DNA of 64,000 bases from JBGAJN01 sp044224905. Its GTDB lineage: Bacteria > Verrucomicrobiota > Verrucomicrobiia > Limisphaerales > JBGAJN01. The notes beneath the pieces are model-generated. The model was not told the origin of the DNA. It searched no databases and saw only the letters and a program-made list of their open reading frames with translations. Shown in pieces: positions 44,315 to 51,837 of this stretch (within the stretch, counting starts at the first letter, position 1; every line of letters begins with the position of its first letter). Both the position numbers and the translations under genes were made by a program. The stretch spans positions 310,001 to 374,000 of the forward strand of contig JBGAJN010000001.1 in NCBI GenBank assembly GCA_044224905.1, given 5' to 3'.

Positions 44315-44687
44315 AATCGAAAGGTATTCGTTTTCTACTGTAGGGAAACTCGCCGGAATGCAGCTCGCTAACTACACGCAGCTTGCAAATGAGTAGACAT
44401 TTATTGTTTGGTCCCCGTTTTGAATTCGTGCGTCGAGCCCCACAGTGGCACCGCTCAAATAGCACGTGTTAAATGGCGACTTCCAAACCGTCCTAAATCA
44501 CTTTCAGGAACCTGCCTTTAGCTTGAACAGACTGGCTGAGGAGCGGGCCGGCAAATGGACCACCGGCCTGCCCTTTCACAACCTAATAAAGGCGCCCGAC
44601 AACTTAACGCACTTGAACTTCGAACATTTATCGGTATCATGCGTCCACTATTTGGCGCGTATTCATACGTATGCGCAGTAGTTTTAC
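44315..44687. other. Intergenic region and leader of the primary sigma gene
   Basis: This 373-bp region between divergent genes holds the promoters of the stress-protein run (-) and the sigma gene (+). A GC stem GGCCGG/CCGGCC (44546-44568, 11-nt loop) lies about 120 bp upstream of the sigma start; it could structure a long leader. A 71-codon plus frame (44466-44681, GTG start) has no protein features. No consensus promoter could be named. Confidence 0.45.
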
Positions 44688-46583
44688 ATGATTAAGCTCA
44701 AATTACCGGGGGTGGCAGCCAAATCGCCACGTATCGCCGCGAGGGGCCGCAAATCCGACGCACGTCTGTTCGCCAACACTTTACGCTTTGGTAAAGGGAA
44801 GGCGGTCAACGTTTTAAAATCGAACGGTAAATCGAAAAACGCACCGGTAGCTCGTCGCGAAACCAAGAAATCCGCCGTAGTCGCTACCCCGCCGGCAGCC
44901 AAAGGAATTTTTGCGCCCAGCCAGCATTCGCCGACAGTCATCAATCCGTTGGTTGACCCCGCTTGGGCCGAGAAGATCAAGGAACTGATCCGCGTCTCGC
45001 AGGAGCAAGGCTACCTTGCCAATGGCGATATCGAGGATGCTTTTGCCGACTTTTCACCTTCTCCTGAGCAAATGGAGGAGATTCTCAACTACTTGCGCAG
45101 TCAGGATGTTGAGATCGTCGATCAAGCGGAGGCCGAACGTGCGCCCACTCCTGAACCCGGCGAAGCGCCGGAAGAGGAAAGCCGCCTTGAGAGCCTTGAC
45201 GACCCCGTCCGCATGTATATGCGCCAGATGGGCAAGGTTCCCCTGCTCACCCGCGAACAGGAAGTGGCGATCTGCAAGCGCATTGAGGAAGCAGAACTCG
45301 AGCAGCGCCGACTGATTTACGGTCTCGGTTTCGCCGGCAAGGAACACATCGCCTTGGCCGAAAAACTCACCGCCGAACCGCCGAAGGAACGCTTCGATCG
45401 CGTTATTATCGACAAAAAGGTTCCGGTGCGCGATCGCCACCTGCGCGACATCCGTTCGCTGACAAAGAAAACGCGCCGCCTCGACCAGCAGATGGACGAA
45501 AAGTATCTCGCGTGGGCCGACGCCGCGCAACCGAAGCGCCGCGAGAAAATCGCCGCCGAGTTGAAGAAACTCGACAAAAAGATTCAGGCGACCTTCCCGG
45601 AATATTTTTATCAGCCCAAGTTCATCGAAGAGATGATCGTGGTCGCCGACAACATTCACGACAAGTTCCAAGCGAGCCTGCGTGCCATTCAGCAATTGGA
45701 ACGTCTCCGTAAGTCCGCCGAGAAGTCCTCGTTGCTGCACGGTGAGCAACAGAAGCTCAAGGCGTTGGAATTGTTCGTGCGGCGTCCTTGTGCCGAATAC
45801 CTCAAGACCTATCAGGACTTGAAGGCGTTTGGGGCGAAGGCGCTGCAAGCAAAGACCGAAATGGTCGAAGCCAACCTTCGCCTCGTCGTCTCCATTGCGA
45901 AGAACTATACCAACCGCGGCCTCTCGTTCCTCGACCTGATTCAGGAAGGCAACATGGGCCTCATGAAGGGCGTCGAGAAATTCGAATACCGCCGCGGCTA
46001 CAAGTTCTCGACCTACGCGACTTGGTGGATCCGTCAGGCCATCACGCGCGCCGTCGCCGATCAAGCCCGCACGATCCGCATTCCAGTGCACATGATCGAA
46101 GTGATCAACAAGGTCATGCGCGCCGAGAAGCGGTTGCTGCAGGAACTCGGCCGCGAACCGAGCCCCGAGGAAATCGCCGACGAGATGCACATGCCCGTGG
46201 ATCGCGTGCGTGGCATTCTCAAGATCACCCAGCACACGATCTCGCTCCAGACGCCCGTTGGTGAGGACGACGACGCGAAGTTCGGTGACTTCATCGAAGA
46301 CACCCGCGCGGAGAATCCATCCGAAACGACGAGCTACAGCCTCTTGAAGGAACGCCTCAACGACGTTCTTTCCACGCTGAGCGAACGCGAACGGAAGATT
46401 CTCGAACTGCGCTTCGGCCTAGCCGACGGCTACGAACGCACGCTCGAAGAAGTGGGCAAGCAATACAAAGTCACGCGCGAACGCATCCGCCAGATCGAAG
46501 CAAAAGCGCTGCGTCGCTTGCGTCACCCGACCCGCCTCCGCCAGTTGCAAGGCTTCCTCGAAGTCAAAGAAGCCGCCGGCTAG
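44688..46583 (+). CDS. rpoD: Primary RNA polymerase sigma factor RpoD (SigA)
   Basis: A 631-residue sigma-70 factor, larger than most because of a basic N-terminal tail (about 1-85). Region 1.1 follows (IKELIRVSQEQGYLANGDIEDAF, about 98-145), region 1.2 (DDPVRMYMRQMGKVPLLTREQE, about 170), a long non-conserved region with KEHIALAEKLTAEPPKERF, region 2 (EANLRLVVSIAKNYTNRGLSFLDLIQEGNMGLMKGVEKFEYRRGYKFSTYATWWIRQAITRA), region 3 (SPEEIADEMHMPVDRVRGIL) and region 4 (ERTLEEVGKQYKVTRERIRQIEAKALRRLRHP). Region 2.4 fits the canonical -10 reader. The ATG at 44688 gives an unusual basic tail; ATG starts further in would cut it. The hairpin at 46604 ends the transcript. Confidence 0.96.
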   Translation: MIKLKLPGVAAKSPRIAARGRKSDARLFANTLRFGKGKAVNVLKSNGKSKNAPVARRETKKSAVVATPPAAKGIFAPSQHSPTVINPLVDPAWAEKIKELIRVSQEQGYLANGDIEDAFADFSPSPEQMEEILNYLRSQDVEIVDQAEAERAPTPEPGEAPEEESRLESLDDPVRMYMRQMGKVPLLTREQEVAICKRIEEAELEQRRLIYGLGFAGKEHIALAEKLTAEPPKERFDRVIIDKKVPVRDRHLRDIRSLTKKTRRLDQQMDEKYLAWADAAQPKRREKIAAELKKLDKKIQATFPEYFYQPKFIEEMIVVADNIHDKFQASLRAIQQLERLRKSAEKSSLLHGEQQKLKALELFVRRPCAEYLKTYQDLKAFGAKALQAKTEMVEANLRLVVSIAKNYTNRGLSFLDLIQEGNMGLMKGVEKFEYRRGYKFSTYATWWIRQAITRAVADQARTIRIPVHMIEVINKVMRAEKRLLQELGREPSPEEIADEMHMPVDRVRGILKITQHTISLQTPVGEDDDAKFGDFIEDTRAENPSETTSYSLLKERLNDVLSTLSERERKILELRFGLADGYERTLEEVGKQYKVTRERIRQIEAKALRRLRHPTRLRQLQGFLEVKEAAG

Positions 46584-46603
46584 ACCGCGTTACCGAATTC
46601 AAA

Positions 46604-46643
46604 GGCCCGAGTCGCTTGAACAGTGACTCGGGCCGTTTTGTTT
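46604..46643 (+). terminator. Intrinsic terminator after rpoD
   Basis: Stem GGCCCGAGTC (46604-46613) pairs with GACTCGGGCC (46625-46634) across an 11-nt loop, followed by GTTTTGTTTTC. It lies 20 bp past the stop of the primary sigma gene. Confidence 0.85.
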
Positions 46644-46683
46644 TCGCGTTTTTTCGCGTGATTCGCGGGCGAAAACTCAAAGA

Positions 46684-47997
46684 TCAACCCAGCTTCAACG
46701 GGCCGCCGTCGCACAGCTCCTTTTTGCCGAACGTCGCAACCTTGTGGCCGACCCCGTGCGCGAGCGCCATGTGGAGGCGATTGTGCGCCACTTTGTCGAA
46801 CTTGAGCGATTGACCCATCTGGAAGCCCATCCCACCGCCCACAAGCACAAGCGGGATGTTGTCCAGCGTGTGAGAGTTGCCCTTGCCGAGTTCGTTGCCC
46901 CAGATGATCAACGTGTGATCGAGCATTGAACCGCTCGCACCGGGCTCCGGCGTCTTCGCGAGTTTCTCGACGAGATAACGCAGTTCGCTAGCGAACCACG
47001 TATTGATCTTCGTGAGCTTCGCCACGGCGTCCGTGTTCTTATCCGGTTCGTGTGAGAGCGAATGGTGACCGTCCTTGATGTCGAGCCAGCTCATGCGCGC
47101 CATGCCGACGGATTTGGTGAACTGCAAGGTCGCCACGCGTGCCATGTCGTTGACGAAACTGTTCACGAGCAGATCAATCTGCATCCGGCTCAAGCGCGGG
47201 AGATTGTCGTTTTGATCGGCCACGCCTTCTTCCAACGTCGGCGGCGCCACGCGCAACTTCTGCCGGCTGGCTTCGCCGATTTCCTTTTCCATCTGCCGCA
47301 CGAGCGTCTCGTGTTCTTCGAGCATCCGACGATCCTCGGCGCTGATGACTTTGCGAACCTTCTTCAAATCATCGCGCACTTCGGTCAGCACGCTCTGCAA
47401 ATTCTCTTTGTCCTGCAATTGTCCGTATAACTTCTGATACATCTGGTACGGATCCGAGATCGGCGCGACGGGCTTGTTCGGTCCCGCGTAGCTCATGCGC
47501 GTCCACGGATCGGCGCGATCGGTTACGCCCACGCCAAATTCCAGCGAACCGAAACGCGTGCGCGTCTCTTCGCGGCTTTGGAAATAATTCTTCAACTCCT
47601 GATCGATCGAAATGCCCTTCGCCCAACCCGACGGCTGCCCGCCACCACCCATGATGTTGCCGGGAAACAATTCGTTGGCCGTCAGCAGACAGCTCATACC
47701 GCGCATGTGACTGTCGCCATCGCCGCGGACCTTGTTGCAAATGCCGTTCAAAACGAGCATGCGATCCTTGTACGCTTCCAGCGGCGTCATGATTTCCTTG
47801 AGCTTGAAATCGCGCCCCACCGCATCGGGCCAATACGCACCGGGAACCGTGCCGTTGGGGCTGAACATGAACACGAGGCGCTGCCGCGGACGCGCCGGCG
47901 CCGCGAGGCCAAGGCTCGGCAGCCCGACGATGAAGGGCAGCGAGGCGGCGGAAATTCCGAGGCGCTTGATGAATTGTCGGCGATGGAGCGTGTTCAT
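46684..47997 (-). CDS. DUF1552 family protein, Tat-exported
   Basis: A 437-residue protein of the DUF1552 family, the usual partner of DUF1592-type cytochrome proteins. The signal RRQFIKRLGISAASLPF (starting about residue 6) has the twin Arg. Landmarks are FMFSPNGTVPGAYWP, DGDSHMRGMSCLLTANE, ISIDQELKNYF, DLLVNSFVNDMARVATLQFTKS, DGHHSLSHEPDKN (the His-rich motif) and IIWGNELGKGNSHTLDNIPLVLVGG. These His and Asp residues suggest a metal site in a phosphatase/sulfatase-like fold, as in DUF1501. It is 2 bp downstream of the DUF1592 gene, hence one operon. Function unproven. Confidence 0.9.
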   Translation of the reverse strand: MNTLHRRQFIKRLGISAASLPFIVGLPSLGLAAPARPRQRLVFMFSPNGTVPGAYWPDAVGRDFKLKEIMTPLEAYKDRMLVLNGICNKVRGDGDSHMRGMSCLLTANELFPGNIMGGGGQPSGWAKGISIDQELKNYFQSREETRTRFGSLEFGVGVTDRADPWTRMSYAGPNKPVAPISDPYQMYQKLYGQLQDKENLQSVLTEVRDDLKKVRKVISAEDRRMLEEHETLVRQMEKEIGEASRQKLRVAPPTLEEGVADQNDNLPRLSRMQIDLLVNSFVNDMARVATLQFTKSVGMARMSWLDIKDGHHSLSHEPDKNTDAVAKLTKINTWFASELRYLVEKLAKTPEPGASGSMLDHTLIIWGNELGKGNSHTLDNIPLVLVGGGMGFQMGQSLKFDKVAHNRLHMALAHGVGHKVATFGKKELCDGGPLKLG

Positions 47998-47999
47998 GA

Positions 48000-50303
48000 T
48001 TATTTCTTGGTCAATGCTGGCTTCTCGAGATTGTGCAGCGCGGAAACCGTCGCGATCTCGACGAGCAGTTTCTGCAAGTTGAAACCCGACGCGACGAACG
48101 ACTGGTGCAATTTCGGCATGACCTCCGAACCATACGCGAGCATGGGCTGCTTCACAACCTGATGAAACAGTTGCTCGACGAACGCTTCGTGCGCCTGATC
48201 GCTGCCCGACGCAAACTTTGCCACATCCCGCGCGCCTTTCAGCGGCACCTTCTCGCCGTCGTCGGTGACGTACTCCGCCGTGGCGTCCACCGGACGATTA
48301 CCATCGCGCGTACGGAAGCGGCCCACGGCGTCGTAATTCTCCAAGCTGAAACCCAGCGGATTGATCACCGAGTGACAACCCTGACACGCCTGCGGACGAG
48401 TGAGCTGAGAAACTTTCTCGCGCAGCGAAAGGTTCGCCGGAAATTCCTCATCCTTGAACGCGACCGCGATCGGCGGCGGACGCAACGCGCGCCCGATGAT
48501 ATTGCGCGTCAGGAAAACTCCGCGGTGAATCGGGGAACTCGTCTTCGGATACGAGAAGGCCGCGAGTAAATACGGATGTGTCAACACGCCGGATCGCTGC
48601 GCCGGATCGAGCTCCACTTTGACGAAATCATCGCCGGCCTTGGACGGGATCCCGTAATACTTCGCAAGCCGGCCATTCACATACAGATCATCTTCGAGTA
48701 GCAACCGCCGATAGTCGGAAGTGCTGCTCCACACCACTTCGTCGAGAAACAGGTTCAACGAAGTGCGCAGGTCAGCAATGATCTCCGGACTGAATCCCGG
48801 GAACAGAGTCTCATCCTTCACGATGCTTTCCACGTGATCGATCTGCAGCCAGTGATGGAGAAAATAGCGCACCTTCGAACGCGCCCTCGGATCCGCGAGC
48901 ATGCGCTTGGCCTGCTGGCTGACCGCTTCGCGAGTGTGGAGTTTTCCTTCTGCCGCCAATTTCGCGAGCTCGCGATCGGGCAACGAATCCCACAGACCAA
49001 ACGACAGCCGCGCCGCGGCATCGAAGTCATCCGGCTTCGCGCCTTCCAGGCCGAGATACAAGAAACGCGGCGACTTCAGCGTCAGCAAAACGACACGCTT
49101 CACCGAGTCATCCACCTTCACGCCCTTTTTGAAATGCGACGCGACATACAAGCGCTTCTGTTCGTCGTTGATCGGGCGCCGAAATGCCGCCGCAACGAAT
49201 TCATTGCAGAACGCCTGCGCCTTCGCCGCCCGATCCGCATCCAACGGTTTGCTTTTCGTGATGCGGTCGAGATTGCGCACCACATAATTCGCCGCTTCGA
49301 TGGCCGACTGCGTCGCCGCTTCATCCCATGCCTTGGAGATCTGCACGCCGCGTTCATAACCCACGCTGTTATCGTCCGCCGGGAAGGCCGTCGTCACCAC
49401 GAGCGTCGGCGAAACGCGCGCCGTGGAAAGGCTCCGAGCGGGAATGATCTCCTGCGCCCCGCGCGGCGGCAACCACTGCAAGTTGATCGAAGCGAGCTTG
49501 TCTTTCGGCGCCTTGAACCACTCGAGCCGCAGTGGATATGCCCGCCCACCGAGCAAGCGCACCGTGGCCTTGTGCTCGTCCAAAGTACCCGACGCGACGC
49601 CGGCATCGATCAACGGCCGTTCGTCGTCGTTCACCCACAAACGCGCGCCATTCGGCGTTTTCAAAATGAACTCATATGTCCCGGTCTCCTCGGCAATCAC
49701 CGAACCGCTCCAGTTACCGTTCAATCCGTTCGTGGGAATCACTGACGGTTCCACGCCGTCGCGGAGAAAATCAAAATTCACCGTGCGATCGACGCGATCG
49801 ATGTTTTGCGCGTTTCCGCCACTACCCCGCTTCTTTCCTCCACGATAAGTCGCGCGCAAACCGGGTTCGCCTTGGTTGAATCCATCCACACCGGTGAATT
49901 GCTTCACCAAATCAGCCACCGTAGTTCCGTACTGACGATTAGTGAGTCGAACCAGATCCACGCGCACGGCATTATTCTTCAGCCGCGCTTCGCGTGAATA
50001 AAATGTGTCGTAAACGTAGCGCGAGACCGCTTCGGCCTGCGGCATCTCGAGCGTCTTCGGGGCGTCGTCCGGCATGGACTTGTGGATGTAGCGCGTAAGC
50101 TTTTCGAGCGGCCAATCCCCGACCAACTTGTCCGCATACTTCTTCTTCACGCCCTCGCCATTCTTTCCATGGCAGGAAGCACATTGCTGTAGGTAGATCT
50201 CCTTACCCGTTGACGGTGATGACGCCGCCCCGAGGTTCAGCCCAGAAAAGCAAACCATCAGGGCGAACCACGCACTCACTCGCAATAAACGAACACTCAA
50301 CAT
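48000..50303 (-). CDS. Cytochrome c-DUF1587-PA14-DUF1595/1592/1588/1585 secreted protein
   Basis: From the ATG at 50303 this is a 767-residue protein with a signal peptide (about 1-26). A class I cytochrome domain (about 28-95) has CASCHG at 41-46. DUF1587 follows (about 115-180, RLTNRQYGTTVADLV), then a PA14-like sandwich (about 195-310, EETGTYEFILKTPNGARLWVND), DUF1595, DUF1592 (about 410-540, RVVLLTLKSPRFLYLG), DUF1588 (about 560-655, SGVLTHPYLLAAFSYPKTSSPIHRG) with CQGCHSVINPLGFSLENYDAVG and DUF1585 at the end. This is the full DUF1587-to-1585 series. Starts at 50366 or 50330 are also in frame. The two CxxCH sites imply two hemes; PA14 may bind glycans. Confidence 0.9.
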   Translation of the reverse strand: MLSVRLLRVSAWFALMVCFSGLNLGAASSPSTGKEIYLQQCASCHGKNGEGVKKKYADKLVGDWPLEKLTRYIHKSMPDDAPKTLEMPQAEAVSRYVYDTFYSREARLKNNAVRVDLVRLTNRQYGTTVADLVKQFTGVDGFNQGEPGLRATYRGGKKRGSGGNAQNIDRVDRTVNFDFLRDGVEPSVIPTNGLNGNWSGSVIAEETGTYEFILKTPNGARLWVNDDERPLIDAGVASGTLDEHKATVRLLGGRAYPLRLEWFKAPKDKLASINLQWLPPRGAQEIIPARSLSTARVSPTLVVTTAFPADDNSVGYERGVQISKAWDEAATQSAIEAANYVVRNLDRITKSKPLDADRAAKAQAFCNEFVAAAFRRPINDEQKRLYVASHFKKGVKVDDSVKRVVLLTLKSPRFLYLGLEGAKPDDFDAAARLSFGLWDSLPDRELAKLAAEGKLHTREAVSQQAKRMLADPRARSKVRYFLHHWLQIDHVESIVKDETLFPGFSPEIIADLRTSLNLFLDEVVWSSTSDYRRLLLEDDLYVNGRLAKYYGIPSKAGDDFVKVELDPAQRSGVLTHPYLLAAFSYPKTSSPIHRGVFLTRNIIGRALRPPPIAVAFKDEEFPANLSLREKVSQLTRPQACQGCHSVINPLGFSLENYDAVGRFRTRDGNRPVDATAEYVTDDGEKVPLKGARDVAKFASGSDQAHEAFVEQLFHQVVKQPMLAYGSEVMPKLHQSFVASGFNLQKLLVEIATVSALHNLEKPALTKK

Positions 50304-50402
50304 CGTCGCAAAAAGACGGGCCGGAACCATTGATAATTCAGTAAGATTTTCGATCAGAAGCATCACGCAAAACCCAATCCAACACAGACTCGGTGACCGC
50401 AG

Positions 50403-50433
50403 TTGACTTCACTCTATCCAAGCGCATTAATAC
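50403..50433 (+). promoter_or_regulatory. Candidate sigma-70 promoter of tRNA-Arg
   Basis: TTGACT at 50403-50408 and TTAATA (50427-50432) or TAATAC (50428-50433) are spaced 18 or 19 bp and lie about 40 bp upstream of the tRNA. The boxes match the primary sigma consensus well except for one or two bases. Confidence 0.45.
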
Positions 50434-50472
50434 GGAAGCAACAATGGAGAAATCCATTGTCGCACCCGTGGC

Positions 50473-50549
50473 GCATCCGTAGCTCAATTGGATAGAGCTT
50501 CTGACTTCGGATCAGAAGGTTACAGGTTCGACTCCTGTCGGATGCACCA
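50473..50549 (+). tRNA. tRNA-Arg (anticodon TCG)
   Basis: A full cloverleaf: acceptor GCATCCG (50473-50479) pairs with CGGATGC (50539-50545), followed by A and an encoded CCA. The anticodon arm is TCTGA-CTTCGGA-TCAGA, which gives anticodon TCG (reads CGA and wobble). The T arm is CAGG-TTCGACT-CCTG. No intron. Confidence 0.95.
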
Positions 50550-50643
50550 GCTTTTTTTCCCTGTTAAGCAAAGCAGCAAGAACCTGCGCGGCTCACATCA
50601 TTTTAATTGTCCCCGAAGCGATTGAGCGCCACGGTTTGGGAAC

Positions 50644-51756
50644 ATGGCTCCAATCCCAAAATCTCCCGGTGTTTACGTGGATGAAATCTCCCCACACCCG
50701 CCATCGATCGACGGCGTGGCGACCGCCATCACCGCGTTTGTCGGCGCGACAACGAGCGGACCGCTCAACAAGCCGACGCGTATCACGAGTTTCGCCGAGT
50801 TCGAAAGGCAATTCGGCACGCATACGCCGAAACAGGAGTTGGGCTACGCACTCCGGCAATTCTTCGCCAACGGTGGCAAAGAAGCGATGGTCGTGAAAGT
50901 GGGTCCCAAGGCGCCCGTCACCAAACTCATCACGGGCATTCAATCACTCGACGCGGTGGAGTTGTTCAATCTGCTGGTGCTGCCCGGAATCACCGCGCCT
51001 GCGGTGCTTTCCCACGCCGCGGACTATTGTCGGAAACGCCGGGCTTTTCTGATCGTGGATTCACCCGCTACCGCGAAATCCCCCATGCAAATGTTGGACG
51101 CGTTAAATGGCGGCGCCATACCGCGCACGAGCTACGCAGCGATTTACTTTCCCTGGATTAAAATCGCCGATCCGTTGGGAGGCGGGCAACCGCGAGTCTC
51201 GGCGCCGTCAGGCACCATTGCCGGTGCGTTTTCGCAACAAGACATCTTCAACGGCGTGTGGAAAGCACCTGCGAATATCAGCATGCGCGGCGTCATCGGA
51301 TTGGAATATGAAATGACTGCCCGTGACAGCGATCTGCTCTCGCCAGTCGGAGTCAATTGCCTCCGGAATCTCGCCGGGCGCGGAACGCGGGTGTGGGGAG
51401 CACGAACCCTCGACGACACCAACTCTTCGGATTGGAAATTCATTTCGACGCGGCGTCTCGCGCTGTTCATCGAGCAAAGCGTCCAGCGGGGAACGCAATG
51501 GGCCGTGTTCGAGCCCAATGCCGCACCGACGTGGGTCAAAGTTCAGGCAAGCGTTGAAAATTTCCTTTTCACCCAATGGCGAACGGGAGCACTCCAGGGT
51601 AAAAAAGCCGCCGAGGCCTACTTCGTGAAGTGCGACCGCACCACCATGACACAGAGCGACATCGACAATGGGCGCCTACTCATCGAGATCGGAATCGCCA
51701 TGGTCAAACCGGCGGAGTTCGTCATACTCCGTATCGGTCAGCAAATGACCACCTAA
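50644..51756 (+). CDS. Contractile phage-tail sheath protein, orphan
   Basis: A 370-residue sheath protein of the contractile-tail family (phage tails, pyocins, eCIS). The N-terminus PKSPGVYVDEISPHPPSIDGVATAITAFVG is typical of domain 1. The C-terminal domain has GTRVWGARTLDDTNSSDWKFISTRRL, SVENFLFTQWRTGALQG and the last strand EIGIAMVKPAEFVILRIGQ, which belongs to the sheath interlocking mesh. No tube, baseplate, tail-tip, spike or AAA gene is present on either side, where a tRNA-Arg and a secreted heparinase-like gene lie. The frame is intact, so it is not an obvious pseudogene. It may be a remnant, a domesticated protein, or part of a split cluster. The ATG at 50644 starts at the expected residue. 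Confidence 0.87.
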   Translation: MAPIPKSPGVYVDEISPHPPSIDGVATAITAFVGATTSGPLNKPTRITSFAEFERQFGTHTPKQELGYALRQFFANGGKEAMVVKVGPKAPVTKLITGIQSLDAVELFNLLVLPGITAPAVLSHAADYCRKRRAFLIVDSPATAKSPMQMLDALNGGAIPRTSYAAIYFPWIKIADPLGGGQPRVSAPSGTIAGAFSQQDIFNGVWKAPANISMRGVIGLEYEMTARDSDLLSPVGVNCLRNLAGRGTRVWGARTLDDTNSSDWKFISTRRLALFIEQSVQRGTQWAVFEPNAAPTWVKVQASVENFLFTQWRTGALQGKKAAEAYFVKCDRTTMTQSDIDNGRLLIEIGIAMVKPAEFVILRIGQQMTT

Positions 51757-51837
51757 ACCGAGTTGTCGAATCGCGAGTTTGTGCGTGCACCAATATGCTG
51801 ATTCGGTAAGCTATTGGCTTAGCTTGAACCGAATTCT

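Noticed and set aside
44466..44681. A 71-codon plus frame with a GTG start in the sigma leader
   Set aside because: No protein features, no ribosome-binding site, and it spans the stem at 44546-44568.
50473..50549. tRNA-Arg as attachment site of an integrated element carrying the sheath gene
   Set aside because: No integrase and no copy of the tRNA 3' end could be seen downstream within the window.
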